From the NCBI GenBank assembly GCA_026710545.1, contig JAPOQU010000084.1, forward strand, positions 1 through 35,737: DNA of 35,737 bases. Direction: 5' to 3'. Every line of letters begins with the position of its first letter. Position 1 is the stretch's first letter. The DNA comes from Gammaproteobacteria bacterium (lineage in GTDB: Bacteria; Pseudomonadota; Gammaproteobacteria; Eutrophobiales; Eutrophobiaceae). Both the position numbers and the translations under genes were made by a program. The notes beneath the pieces were generated by a model. It was given only the letters and a program-made list of their open reading frames with translations, did not search any database and was not told the origin of the DNA. Positions 17,118 through 25,900 of this stretch are shown in pieces.

Positions 17118-17540
17118 ATGCACGAACCCGGTCAATCACCCCTCCAGCAGTCACCGATAGCCAGAATTTACGGCGAGATCGTGTACTGGTGCACGATTGT
17201 TGCATCGTTCCTGGTCATTATCAGTACGACGTGTGCATTTCTGGGCATGCCTGGCTTGTTCGATCCGGCTTACCTGTTCAGTTCCATCTGGGCCGGAAAG
17301 GAGGCCGCAGAAATCTGGCTCAGTTCCACCGGGCAACTACCCGACACTCACTGGTATCTGTATCAGTTATGGAATGCCGACTCATTAGCCATGCTTGGCA
17401 TTGTTCTCGGTATATTTTCAGTTGTGCCCGCTTCATTTGCTGCGTCTGTTATTTTTTTCAAACAGGGACAGAATTTTTTTGGCATTATGGGGTTATTGAC
17501 CGGTTTGTTGATTTTGCTGCCTTGTCTTGGCCTGATTTAA
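17118..17540 (+). CDS. Small membrane protein of the soe operon, unknown function
   Basis: A 140-residue protein with three hydrophobic segments at about residues 17-40, 85-112 and 117-140. Between the first two lies a hydrophilic loop (KEAAEIWLSSTGQLPDTHWY) that could be periplasmic. I do not recognise the family with confidence; a DUF1634-like relation (small partners of TauE permeases) is possible but unproven. It begins 9 bp after the TauE/SafE gene and is the last gene of the operon, so it may modulate transport or the Soe complex. Confidence 0.7.
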   Translation: MHEPGQSPLQQSPIARIYGEIVYWCTIVASFLVIISTTCAFLGMPGLFDPAYLFSSIWAGKEAAEIWLSSTGQLPDTHWYLYQLWNADSLAMLGIVLGIFSVVPASFAASVIFFKQGQNFFGIMGLLTGLLILLPCLGLI

Positions 17541-17605
17541 ACCATTGGGACGGGCCGGCGACGAAAGCAGGTCTTCACAACTACAGCACAATAATTAAGC
17601 CCCTG

Positions 17606-17620
17606 TCCTGCATGGCAGGA
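17606..17620. terminator. Hairpin between convergent soe operon and hyuA
   Basis: TCCTGC-ATG-GCAGGA forms a perfect 6-bp stem with a 3-base loop in the 86-bp gap between the convergent soe operon and hyuA. A T-rich stretch follows some bases later on the plus strand. It is a weak candidate terminator. Confidence 0.3.
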
Positions 17621-17626
17621 GTGCGG

Positions 17627-19705
17627 TTATTTATTTCTCCCGACATCTATTGCAAGAATGCCGGAAGAGGCTGCCGTTATGGAACAATCCGGCGGCACGA
17701 CAGTAGTCGAATCGGTCTGCAGAATGATGGCGGGACCCGGTATTCCGGTATTTAACGGCAGGTCGCCGCGCCTGTAGAAAGCTGTTTCATACTCATCCAG
17801 ATGTTCTTCAAGTCGAAACACAGTCATGTCACGCTTGACCAGGGCCTTGTCCAGTGACCCGCCGGAAGCCACCGTTGGTGTTCCGATCTTCGGCATCGGG
17901 CCGATCCCCGTAACCCTTATATTGACGAACTCTACCGGGCTGTCCGGGAAACTGTGGCCGTATTCACTGTGGTGTAAGGCATGAAATGCTGCCAGCGTTT
18001 CCTGGATGGTTTCTTCATTCACTTCACCGCCGGGCACCGGCACACGTAATTCGTATCCCTGACCGACATAATGAATGTCCGTATAGCGCAAATAACGTGT
18101 TGCATCAAGGTCAATGTTGTCGGTTACAAACTGGTTGCGCAGTTGCGCTTCCATATCTGCAAAACCGCTGTTCAAACGTTGAAAATCAATTGCCGTTGAC
18201 AGCAGAAATGATGTTTGAATGATGTCGTATTTCAAATCCGTGGTCAGTAAACCCATGGCCGAGTTAATCCCCGGATAGGGAGGAACGATGACTTCCGGGA
18301 TCTCCAGGATACGGGCAACCTCTGCGCCATGCAGTGGACCGGCCCCGCCTGAGGCAACAAGCGCATAATCACGAGGATCAATTCCTTTTTGTACGGTACG
18401 GGCGCGAATGGCATTTGCCATATTGGAATTAAGCAGGGTAGTAATTCCTTCAGCGGTATCCAGTAGCGGAATCCCCAGGCGGTCAGCCATACGCTGTACA
18501 ACTTCCGTCGCTGCCCCGGCATCCAGGTCCATGGCTCCGCCCAGAAAGTTTCCTTTATCCAGTCTGCCTAACACCAGGTTTGCATCGGTGACGGTGGCCT
18601 CAATACCACCCTGGCCATACGCGGCCGGACCCGGTTTTGCGCCGGCGCTTTGCGGACCGACCTTGAATCCACCGCCATCATCCAGGTATGCAATGGAACC
18701 GCCACCGGCGCCTATGGTATGGACGTCAACCATAGGGACCATGATCGGATACCCGCCAATGAATGTATCGCGTGCCGAAGCCTCGGCAAATATTCCATCC
18801 GTGACAACGCCGATGTCTGCACTGGTGCCGCCGATATCGAATGTAATAACGTTTTTCCGTTTTGCCAGTTCCCCAACCCATGCTCCTCCCAGAACACCTG
18901 CAGCGAGGCCGGACATCATGGTATTGATGGGCAATTGAGAGATCGTTTTCGCTGTCGCCACGCCCCCGTTCGAACACATGACGTGCAACTCTGCCCGGAT
19001 ATTCTCTGTTTGCAACGCCTGTTCCAGGTTCTCGACATACTCGCGCACCAACGGCCCGATAAATGCATTCATGGCAGCCGTTGTAAAACGCTCGAACTCA
19101 CGGAACTGGGGTGAAACTTCGCTGGAGGTAGTAACGAAGGCATCAGGGCACTGTTCCTTTACAATGGATTTGGCGCGCTCTTCATGCTCCGGGTTGAGAT
19201 AAGCGAACAGAAAACAGATTGCGATCGAATTAATGCCCGCCTCATGTAATTCAAGCGCGGCCTGCCTGACCTGAGCCTCGTTCAGCGGCACCAGCACTTC
19301 GCCGTTGGGAGGAGTCAGCCGTTCGGTGACAGTCTTGCGATAACGCCGTTTGATTAGCGGTCGTGCCTGCCAGGGTATGTCCTGCATTATCGAATAGTGT
19401 TGCGGTCGCTGATGACGGCCGATATGAACAATATCGCGGAAGCCGGCCGTGGTTATCATGCCTGCCTGTACGCCCCGGTACTGCAGTACTGCATTTGTAG
19501 CGACTGTCGTGCCGTGGAAAACATGCGCAATATCTGCGTGAGCGACGCCGCAGCGTTCGCATATTTCAGCAATGCCCTGTATTACCGCTATGGAGGGGTC
19601 ATCAGGAGTACTGGCGATCTTGTGAATTGCGATTTCAGTAGTGGATGAATCGGTCAAGACAATATCGGTAAATGTGCCGCCGACATCTACACCAATGACT
19701 TTCAT
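17627..19705 (-). CDS. hyuA: Hydantoinase/5-oxoprolinase subunit A (HyuA)
   Basis: A 692-residue protein of the ATP-dependent hydantoinase A family (N-methylhydantoinase, 5-oxoprolinase, acetone carboxylase beta). The N-terminus GVDVGGTFTDIVL is the actin-like ATP phosphate-binding motif, and FHGTTVATNAVLQYRG, ITFDIGGTSADIGVV and ALVASGGAGPLHGAEVARIL complete the nucleotide fold. With subunit B it opens a five-membered lactam or hydantoin ring at the cost of ATP. It is transcribed away from hyuB with their starts about 230 bp apart, whereas these subunits are more often co-directional. A carboxylase-type role cannot be excluded from sequence, but the ureide genes nearby favour ring opening. 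Confidence 0.9.
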   Translation of the reverse strand: MKVIGVDVGGTFTDIVLTDSSTTEIAIHKIASTPDDPSIAVIQGIAEICERCGVAHADIAHVFHGTTVATNAVLQYRGVQAGMITTAGFRDIVHIGRHQRPQHYSIMQDIPWQARPLIKRRYRKTVTERLTPPNGEVLVPLNEAQVRQAALELHEAGINSIAICFLFAYLNPEHEERAKSIVKEQCPDAFVTTSSEVSPQFREFERFTTAAMNAFIGPLVREYVENLEQALQTENIRAELHVMCSNGGVATAKTISQLPINTMMSGLAAGVLGGAWVGELAKRKNVITFDIGGTSADIGVVTDGIFAEASARDTFIGGYPIMVPMVDVHTIGAGGGSIAYLDDGGGFKVGPQSAGAKPGPAAYGQGGIEATVTDANLVLGRLDKGNFLGGAMDLDAGAATEVVQRMADRLGIPLLDTAEGITTLLNSNMANAIRARTVQKGIDPRDYALVASGGAGPLHGAEVARILEIPEVIVPPYPGINSAMGLLTTDLKYDIIQTSFLLSTAIDFQRLNSGFADMEAQLRNQFVTDNIDLDATRYLRYTDIHYVGQGYELRVPVPGGEVNEETIQETLAAFHALHHSEYGHSFPDSPVEFVNIRVTGIGPMPKIGTPTVASGGSLDKALVKRDMTVFRLEEHLDEYETAFYRRGDLPLNTGIPGPAIILQTDSTTVVPPDCSITAASSGILAIDVGRNK

Positions 19706-19806
19706 GCCTGTTGGTTTTCCTGGTGAGAAATTACAGTTTCTGCCAACCGTTTTACCTGGAGGGTTTTTATCATTGCCGGATCAAGTTGATAAGGTGATTA
19801 GCAGGC

Positions 19807-19932
19807 ATGAGCAGTGAGGACATCTTAATTGAAAGTGGATTCAACTTCAACTTGCGCCCCGAATACGCTACGATATCCATGGTTCACAGAAACAGGTTTT
19901 ACTCGCTGTCAGAAAAAAATTTACCACTGTAA
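19807..19932 (+). CDS. Possible short upstream ORF before hyuB
   Basis: An ATG-initiated frame of 41 codons (begins MSSEDILIESGFNFNLRPEY) ends in TAA one base before the preferred hyuB ATG (TAAAATG). The spacing would suit translational coupling to hyuB, which has no Shine-Dalgarno of its own. No clear ribosome-binding site precedes the short frame, so it may be chance. Confidence 0.25.
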   Translation: MSSEDILIESGFNFNLRPEYATISMVHRNRFYSLSEKNLPL

Positions 19933-19933
19933 A

Positions 19934-21733
19934 ATGAACATGGCAGGCTCGCATAACAAACCTCAATCCAGCGGCACACGGGTAGACCCCGTAACCGCCA
20001 GTATTATCTACGGCGCCCTGGAGAACATCGCAATAGAAATGGGATACAAGCTTATGCGGATGTCCTATTCCAGTATCATCCGCGAATCCGAGGATTTCGG
20101 TGCGGCGCTGTGTGATGCGCAGGGGCGGCAACTTTGCGAGTGCAAGAAGAGTACGCCACTGCAGTCCGGCCCTATTCCCGGTTATGTCCAGGGGATAATG
20201 AAACAATTACAGGAGCGCGGTGACGTCCTGCGCGAAGGCGACGTGATCATTCACAATGATGCGTACAACGGGGCTTCTCACAGTCCGGATATCGGCTTCT
20301 GCGTGCCCGTGTTCCATGCCGGGGAACTTATCGGCTTCGCAATGACGACAGCTCATCACCTCGATATCGGCTCATGCGAACCGGGGAGTGTTGGTGTTTC
20401 CAATTGTGCTGACGCCTACGCTGAAGGTTTGCAGTTCAAAGCCATAAAAGTGGAAGACTGCGGCGTCAGTAACGGCGCAGTGTGGCAGTTGATTCGGGAT
20501 AATGTTCGTGTCCCCGATTTGATAGTGGGTGACATGGAAGCCCAGATTGCCGCCTGCCGCGTCGGGGCCGAACGGTTTGTCGCACTCATCGACCGGTTCG
20601 GCCTGGATGTCCTGCGTGAGGCAGTGGAAGATCTGTTCGATTATTCGGAGCGATTGATGCGGACGCAGATAGAGAAAATTCCTGACGGAACCTACTCCGC
20701 AACAGGCGTGGTAGATGGTTATCTGGATCATTCGGACCCCGATTTAAAATTACTGCCCATAAAAGTTACGGTTACTGTTGCAGGCTCTGAGTTGACAGTT
20801 GACCTGACCGGTACGGCCGACCAGGTAGAAGGCCATGCCATTAATATGCCGTTCATCGGTACCGTTGATGTTTCCATCTGGTTGACTCTGCGATCAATTC
20901 TTCTCGATACGGAACTGCATGGCGATATACCGCAAAATGCCGGGTTGTATCGCCCAATACATATCACAGCTCCCAGGGGGTCACTGGCAAACCCGGTTTT
21001 TCCTGTGCCGACAATGGCGCGTGTCTCTCCAGGTAATGTGCTGGCGGATACACTGATGCGGGCGCTGGCGCCTGTCCTGCCGAACCAGGTCAGTGCAGGT
21101 ATAGCCAATCTGAAGGCCCTGGGTTTTTCCGGTCTGCGCGGCGAACAGCACTGGGTGCATATTGAAATATTCGAGGGGAGCTACGGAGGGCGGTTTGGCA
21201 AGGACGGCATGGATACCGTGGACACCCTTTACGCCAATACCCGCAATAACCCAATCGAAGATATCGAAACCCATGTGCCGCTACGGGTGAACCAGTACCA
21301 ATTACGGGACAAGGCCTGCCCCGCCGGTAAGTGGCGCGGCGGGCTCGGCATGATCAAGGAGGTGGAATTTCTGGCTGATGGCTCGGTCAGCGCTGAAGGC
21401 GACGGTCATTCCCAGCAGGGCTGGGGTTTTGATGGAGGAAGCAATGGCGTATCGTCAGAATTGATACTGAAACAAAACAACGGCGAACAAATCAGCCTGC
21501 CGTCAATGTTGCAAACCCGGCCTGCGTCGGCAGGTGACAGATTCATTGCCATAGGCGGCTCGGGTGGCGGTTATGGCAACCCTTATGAGCGCGATGCGAA
21601 CCAGGTCCTTAATGATTACCTGGACGGCTATATTTCCCGTAATGAAGCTCGGGATAAATACGGTGTGGTGATAACGGCGACGGACACACTGGACCTTGGC
21701 CGGACAAAGAGTCTCCGAAGTACGGCGGACTAA
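19934..21733 (+). CDS. hyuB: Hydantoinase/5-oxoprolinase subunit B (HyuB)
   Basis: A 599-residue protein of the hydantoinase B family. Recognisable parts are DPVTASIIYGALENIAIEMG, IIRESEDFGAALCDAQGRQL, 'GDVIIHNDAYNGASHSPDIGF', 'TTAHHLDIGS' (candidate metal ligands) and the glycine-rich 'IAIGGSGGGYGNPYERD'. ATG 19934 or 19940 is preferred. A longer frame from TTG 19829 has GAGGA at a fair distance, but the added 35 residues do not resemble the family. HyuB pairs with the divergent HyuA as the catalytic hydantoinase. It heads a co-directional run of allA, puuE, transporter, M20 and aminotransferase genes. Confidence 0.9.
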   Translation: MNMAGSHNKPQSSGTRVDPVTASIIYGALENIAIEMGYKLMRMSYSSIIRESEDFGAALCDAQGRQLCECKKSTPLQSGPIPGYVQGIMKQLQERGDVLREGDVIIHNDAYNGASHSPDIGFCVPVFHAGELIGFAMTTAHHLDIGSCEPGSVGVSNCADAYAEGLQFKAIKVEDCGVSNGAVWQLIRDNVRVPDLIVGDMEAQIAACRVGAERFVALIDRFGLDVLREAVEDLFDYSERLMRTQIEKIPDGTYSATGVVDGYLDHSDPDLKLLPIKVTVTVAGSELTVDLTGTADQVEGHAINMPFIGTVDVSIWLTLRSILLDTELHGDIPQNAGLYRPIHITAPRGSLANPVFPVPTMARVSPGNVLADTLMRALAPVLPNQVSAGIANLKALGFSGLRGEQHWVHIEIFEGSYGGRFGKDGMDTVDTLYANTRNNPIEDIETHVPLRVNQYQLRDKACPAGKWRGGLGMIKEVEFLADGSVSAEGDGHSQQGWGFDGGSNGVSSELILKQNNGEQISLPSMLQTRPASAGDRFIAIGGSGGGYGNPYERDANQVLNDYLDGYISRNEARDKYGVVITATDTLDLGRTKSLRSTAD

Positions 21734-21742
21734 CTACTGAAA

Positions 21743-22267
21743 ATGACCAGCATACCGAAAATTATTGCCGAGCCATTGAATAAGGATATTTTTTCTGAAT
21801 TCGGAGAAGTAATTCACAGTCCGCCTGAAGGCGTCCGTGAATTCTTCAATGAGCGGCTCGAAAACACCCGCACCGGCGCACGGGTTGATCTCTCCCTTGC
21901 CACGATAAAACCTGTCGACAAGCTGCCCCTGCATGCGACCGTGATGGAACGTCACCCGTTTTCAAGTCAGACGTTTTTACCATTGAAGGCATCCAGGTAT
22001 TTTGTCGTCGTCGCACCTGACAGTGACGATGGCGGTCCGAACCTGGCCGGTGTCAGGGCCTTTGTGGCTGAGCGCGACCAGGGTATTACATACCGGCGCG
22101 GTGTCTGGCATCACGGCATGACCGTACTCGATGAAACAGCCGTTATGGCCGTTTTGATGTGGTGCGACGGTAGCAGCGGCGACGAAGAGTTTCTGGATAT
22201 CGATACGCCGTTTGAAGTTATGCTGCCCCCTGACATGGCGAATCGGCCTAAGCAGACGGATTCATAG
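21743..22267 (+). CDS. allA: Ureidoglycolate lyase (AllA family)
   Basis: A 174-residue cupin-like enzyme that splits ureidoglycolate into glyoxylate and urea, the last step of allantoin breakdown. Family segments visible are EFGEVI near the start, 'MERHPFSSQTFLPL' and 'GVWHHGM' (candidate metal or substrate His residues). It follows hyuB by 9 bp, and its stop codon overlaps the GTG start of puuE. Its presence is the strongest sign that this operon handles allantoin or related ureides and not only generic hydantoins. Confidence 0.88.
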   Translation: MTSIPKIIAEPLNKDIFSEFGEVIHSPPEGVREFFNERLENTRTGARVDLSLATIKPVDKLPLHATVMERHPFSSQTFLPLKASRYFVVVAPDSDDGGPNLAGVRAFVAERDQGITYRRGVWHHGMTVLDETAVMAVLMWCDGSSGDEEFLDIDTPFEVMLPPDMANRPKQTDS

Positions 22268-23178
22268 TGGCTTACTCATCAGAAAGAGACCTGATTGGTT
22301 ACGGTGCAAACCCGCCGGAGCCGGCCTGGCCGAACGGTGCGCGGCTAGCGCTTAATTTTGTTCTTAATTACGAAGAAGGATCGGAGTATTCAATACCGGA
22401 CAATGATGCCCGTTCGGACAGCGCCCTGACGGAAGTCGGCGGCTACGACCCCGGTCTCAAAGGGCGGGACCTGGCAGCGGAATCCATGTACGAATACGGC
22501 TCCCGGGTCGGGTTCTGGCGGGTGCTGCGCCTGTTTCAGGAGCGAGACCTGCCGTTAACGGTATTTGGCTGTGCCCTGGCGCTGGAACGTCATCCTCCCG
22601 CTGCTGAAGCGATAAAAAAGGCTGACTACGATGTCTGTTGTCATGGCTGGCGCTGGGAAAATCATTTCGATCTCGATATCGAAGAGGAACGTGAGCATAT
22701 TCACCGGGCCATAAAGTCACTGGAAAAAACCATTGGTGAAAGACCTTACGGCTGGTATTGCCGCTACGGTCCCAGTGTCAATACAAGACAACTGATCATT
22801 GAAGAGGGAAACTTTCTTTATGACTCAGATGCGTATAACGATGACCTGCCCTATTGGGTCCAGGTAAATGACTACCCGCACCTGGTTGTCCCTTATACCC
22901 TCAGTAACAATGATGCCAAGTTTGCCCTGGGTTCTTTTTCCACGGCGCGCGAATTCAACGAATATCTCCAGGACTGTTTCGACGTGATGTACCGGGAGGG
23001 TGAGACGCATCCGAAAATGATGTCGATCGGCCTTCACCTCCGGGTCATCGGCCATCCTGCCCGTATTCCCGGTCTCGAACGGTTTCTCGATTATGTCATG
23101 AAGCACGACGACGTCTGGGTCACCCGGCGGCTTGATATTGCCAGACACTGGATTGCGACACACCCCTATGGGAGTTAG
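22267..23178 (+). CDS. puuE: PuuE-type allantoinase (polysaccharide deacetylase fold)
   Basis: A 303-residue protein of the metal-independent allantoinase PuuE family, related to polysaccharide deacetylases. It hydrolyses allantoin to allantoate. Seen are ALNFVLNYEEGSEYSIPD, 'LTEVGGYDPGLKGRDLAAESMYEYGSRVGFWR', 'DVCCHGWRWENHF' and 'GWYCRYGPSVNTR', matching the family along its length. The start is GTG and overlaps the allA stop by one base. Its last codons run into a heptamer tandem array, so the exact C-terminus may depend on repeat number. Confidence 0.9.
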   Translation: MAYSSERDLIGYGANPPEPAWPNGARLALNFVLNYEEGSEYSIPDNDARSDSALTEVGGYDPGLKGRDLAAESMYEYGSRVGFWRVLRLFQERDLPLTVFGCALALERHPPAAEAIKKADYDVCCHGWRWENHFDLDIEEEREHIHRAIKSLEKTIGERPYGWYCRYGPSVNTRQLIIEEGNFLYDSDAYNDDLPYWVQVNDYPHLVVPYTLSNNDAKFALGSFSTAREFNEYLQDCFDVMYREGETHPKMMSIGLHLRVIGHPARIPGLERFLDYVMKHDDVWVTRRLDIARHWIATHPYGS

Positions 23179-23303
23179 GAGTTACGAATTGGGAATTACG
23201 AATTAGGAATTACGAATTAGGAATTAGGAATTAGGAATTAGGAATTAGGAATTACGAATTAGGAATTACGAATTAGGAATTGGGGATTGGGAATTGGGAT
23301 TTA
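23171..23303. repeat. Heptamer tandem repeat (GGAATTA/CGAATTA, about 19 units)
   Basis: About nineteen 7-base units, mostly GGAATTA with interspersed CGAATTA and degenerate GGAATTG, GGGATTG and GGAGTTA at the edges. The array starts inside the last codons of puuE (the stop TAG lies in it) and ends 4 bases before the transporter ATG at 23308, whose only purine-rich upstream sequence (GGGA) lies in the array. Slippage would change the 5' spacing by 7 bp per unit. It has no spacers and is not CRISPR. Confidence 0.95.
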
Positions 23304-23307
23304 AGCG

Positions 23308-24657
23308 ATGGCTGACGCGGGTGGCAATTCAAGAATTGAGGGTCTGAAACCGGTCGGTCACGGCGACAGGGTGTTCAACCTCCTGTCCTATACCTTGATG
23401 CTGTGGGCGTCACTGATTGTTATCCAGGGCTTTGTGCTGGGCCAAGCTTTGCTGCCGCCGCAGGGAAACCTTTCCCTGGTGCAGGGCACCGTAGTCATAC
23501 TGGTTTCAGCGCTGATCATGACGCTGTTCATGAGCCTCAACGGCAAGGCGGGATTGCAGCATGGGATTCCGTTCTGTATCCAGGTGCGGGCGTCATTCGG
23601 CATTCGGGGGGCACGCCTCCCTGAGTTTATTCGTCTCCTGCCGGCAATCGTCTGGTATGGATTCGGCACCTGGATAGCCGCCCTGGCCATGGACGGCATT
23701 ATCCAGACCCTGACCGGATTTACCTTTGACGGTATCAAACTGATTTACTTTTTTGCATTTCTCATCATTCAGACGTGGTTTGCCGCGCGCGGCATCCGCA
23801 TGATGAAATGGTTTACCGTTGTGGCATCCATAGCGCTGGTACTGATCATCGTGGAGATGCTGTTTTCCACGCTGCAAAGCGAGCAGTTTGAAATCGACGA
23901 GACCTGGCGCGTCAGCGGCGACTGGGGCTGGTCATTCTGGACAGGGGTAAATGCCACCGTGGGTATTCTTGTCGCAGTCATGGTCAGCGCAAGTGATTTG
24001 ACCCGCTATCTTGAAAACAAGCAAAGCAGCATGTGGCTGGGTCATTTATTCGGACTCATACCGCCCCTGGGATTAATGATGTTCCTCGGCTTCGTTTCTG
24101 CGGTGACGACCGGCCAATGGGATCCCATACAGGCGCTGATGCAATTGTCGCCAGACCCGGTGGTCATGATACTGATGCTGGTTTTCATCCTGGTAGCACA
24201 GTTCAGCACCAACTTGACCATTAATATCTTGCCCCCGGCATTCATATTCGAGGAATTGTTCGGTTTCAACTGGCAAAAAGGAGTCATTCTCACGGGTATT
24301 CTCGCGAGTCTCTCCTTTCCCTGGGTCCTGCTTGAAAGCGGAGCGAATTTTGTTGCTTTCATCAATTACTACACCGCGTTATTCGGGCCGCTCCTGGGAT
24401 GCATGCTCGCCCAGCGGTGGTCGGACAAGGGTCAATTACTGGTCGATGATCTGTACGACGAGAGTTCCGGGAGCAGGTACTGGTATAGCGCCGGACTGAA
24501 CCCGGCTGCCATCATCAGTACGCTGGCGGCTTCCATCGTCACCATGATCTGGTGGTTGCAGATTTCCTGGCTGGTGGGATTACCGCTTGGAATATTGGGC
24601 TATTTTATTGTTAACAGGGCGCTCACACTTGCCGCATCAATCCGGCGCCGAAAATGA
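23308..24657 (+). CDS. NCS1 family nucleobase/hydantoin/allantoin transporter
   Basis: A 449-residue membrane protein with about twelve hydrophobic helices. It shows NCS1 features: 'NLLSYTLMLWASLIVIQGFVLGQAL' at the first helix, 'HGIPFCIQVRASFGIRGARLPEFIRLLPAIVWYGFGTWIAA' in helices 2-3, and 'SASDLTRYL'. The family includes the hydantoin importer Mhp1 (HyuP) and allantoin and uracil permeases, which use sodium or protons. With hydantoinase and allantoinase genes on both sides it probably imports a hydantoin or allantoin. A heptamer repeat occupies its leader. Confidence 0.92.
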   Translation: MADAGGNSRIEGLKPVGHGDRVFNLLSYTLMLWASLIVIQGFVLGQALLPPQGNLSLVQGTVVILVSALIMTLFMSLNGKAGLQHGIPFCIQVRASFGIRGARLPEFIRLLPAIVWYGFGTWIAALAMDGIIQTLTGFTFDGIKLIYFFAFLIIQTWFAARGIRMMKWFTVVASIALVLIIVEMLFSTLQSEQFEIDETWRVSGDWGWSFWTGVNATVGILVAVMVSASDLTRYLENKQSSMWLGHLFGLIPPLGLMMFLGFVSAVTTGQWDPIQALMQLSPDPVVMILMLVFILVAQFSTNLTINILPPAFIFEELFGFNWQKGVILTGILASLSFPWVLLESGANFVAFINYYTALFGPLLGCMLAQRWSDKGQLLVDDLYDESSGSRYWYSAGLNPAAIISTLAASIVTMIWWLQISWLVGLPLGILGYFIVNRALTLAASIRRRK

Positions 24658-24670
24658 ATACAGTTGCAAG

Positions 24671-25900
24671 ATGTTAACCGTTGACGCAAAAAGGACGATT
24701 GAAGATTTGAGGACGCTCGCTGATTTCGGCAAGTTTGAATCCGGTGTAAACCGGCGCGGCTTCACCCCCGAAGATATTGCCGCGCGGGCCTGGTTACTGG
24801 AGCGTATGCAGGAAGCCGGGCTCGATGCCTACATTGATGGTGTCGGCAACGTGACAGGAAAAACACCGGGCTGCGAACGTTACATCATTATCGGCTCTCA
24901 TTCGGATACCGTTCCCAAGGGCGGGTGGCTGGACGGGGCATTGGGCGTCATCTTTGGTCTGGAGATAGCCAGGGCATGGGTGGAAGCCGGCGGCAACGCC
25001 GGTACCGGTGTAAAAGCCTTCTCCTTCAGCGACGAAGAAGGCCGTTTTAACGGGTTGTTCGGCAGTTCCATCTACAGTGGACTGAAATCGCTGGAGCAGG
25101 TAGTTGATTCCATTGCTGATGACGGTACCGTGCTGGGAGACGCCCTGCGGCAAGCCGGTTACGCAGGCCGGCCTGTTGCCACATTTGATCCGGCACAGGA
25201 CATTGCCTGCATCGAGGCGCATATCGAACAAGGCCCGGTGCTGGAGAGCAACGACAGGATAATCGGTATCGTCACCGAAATTGTCGGCGTCGGACGTTCG
25301 CAGGTTTTTTTCTTCGGCAAGGCGGGCCATGCAGGCACCGTGCCGATGGCGATGCGCCAGGATGCCGCGGCCGCGGCGTATGATTTTGCGGTAATGTTCG
25401 CGCATTTCTGCCATCAACACTGCAGTGATTCCACGGTCTGGAACATCGGCAAGTTGCGGTTGGAACCGGGGGCCTACAATGTAACCGCCCGGGAAGCGGA
25501 GGTGTTCCTCGAATACCGTGATACTTCAGCGGATATACTCACCCGCATCAACAAGGCTATTCCGGAACTGGCGGCTGAGGCCGGTGCAAAACATAAAGTC
25601 GGCCACAAATGGATACCCGGCGTTAACATACCGCCGGAACTTATGGATTCAAACCTTGTGGACCGCCTGGAAGCGGCCGCTGAACGCTGCAATGCCCCGC
25701 GCATGCGTATGCCCAGCGGCGGCGGCCATGATTGCATGTTGTTTGCAAGAAAGGTACCCACGGCCATGTTATTTGTGCCCAGCCTCGGCGGACACAGTCA
25801 TGTTGTTGCCGAGGATACCCGTGAAGTGGACATGGCCCTGGGGATCGAGGTACTGGGCGAACTAGTCTCGGATATAATTGCAAACGGCCTGCCCGCATGA
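24671..25900 (+). CDS. M20 amidohydrolase: allantoate or N-carbamoyl-amino acid hydrolase
   Basis: A 409-residue zinc-dependent amidase of the M20 family (AllC/HyuC branch). Zinc-site residues are visible: His77 in GSHSDTVP, Asp88 in LDGALGV, Glu122-Glu123 in SDEEGRF, the His of EAHIEQGP, and a late His in GGHSHVVAEDT. AllC splits allantoate; HyuC splits N-carbamoyl-L-amino acids formed from hydantoins; sequence alone does not decide. ATG 24671 is chosen over a frame starting inside the transporter gene because the family begins here. It starts 13 bp after the transporter and overlaps the aminotransferase gene by 4 bp. Confidence 0.88.
   Translation: MLTVDAKRTIEDLRTLADFGKFESGVNRRGFTPEDIAARAWLLERMQEAGLDAYIDGVGNVTGKTPGCERYIIIGSHSDTVPKGGWLDGALGVIFGLEIARAWVEAGGNAGTGVKAFSFSDEEGRFNGLFGSSIYSGLKSLEQVVDSIADDGTVLGDALRQAGYAGRPVATFDPAQDIACIEAHIEQGPVLESNDRIIGIVTEIVGVGRSQVFFFGKAGHAGTVPMAMRQDAAAAAYDFAVMFAHFCHQHCSDSTVWNIGKLRLEPGAYNVTAREAEVFLEYRDTSADILTRINKAIPELAAEAGAKHKVGHKWIPGVNIPPELMDSNLVDRLEAAAERCNAPRMRMPSGGGHDCMLFARKVPTAMLFVPSLGGHSHVVAEDTREVDMALGIEVLGELVSDIIANGLPA

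Noticed and set aside
16790..17755. A 321-codon plus-strand frame crossing the permease, the small membrane gene and the following gap
   Set aside because: It is out of frame with two supported genes, runs into hyuA antisense, and its translation has no membrane or domain pattern.
19829..19933. TTG-initiated N-terminal extension of hyuB
   Set aside because: The added residues are unlike the family, whose similarity begins near DPVTASIIYGALENIA. It is kept only as an alternative start.
23171..23303. CRISPR array
   Set aside because: The repeat is a contiguous heptamer without spacers.
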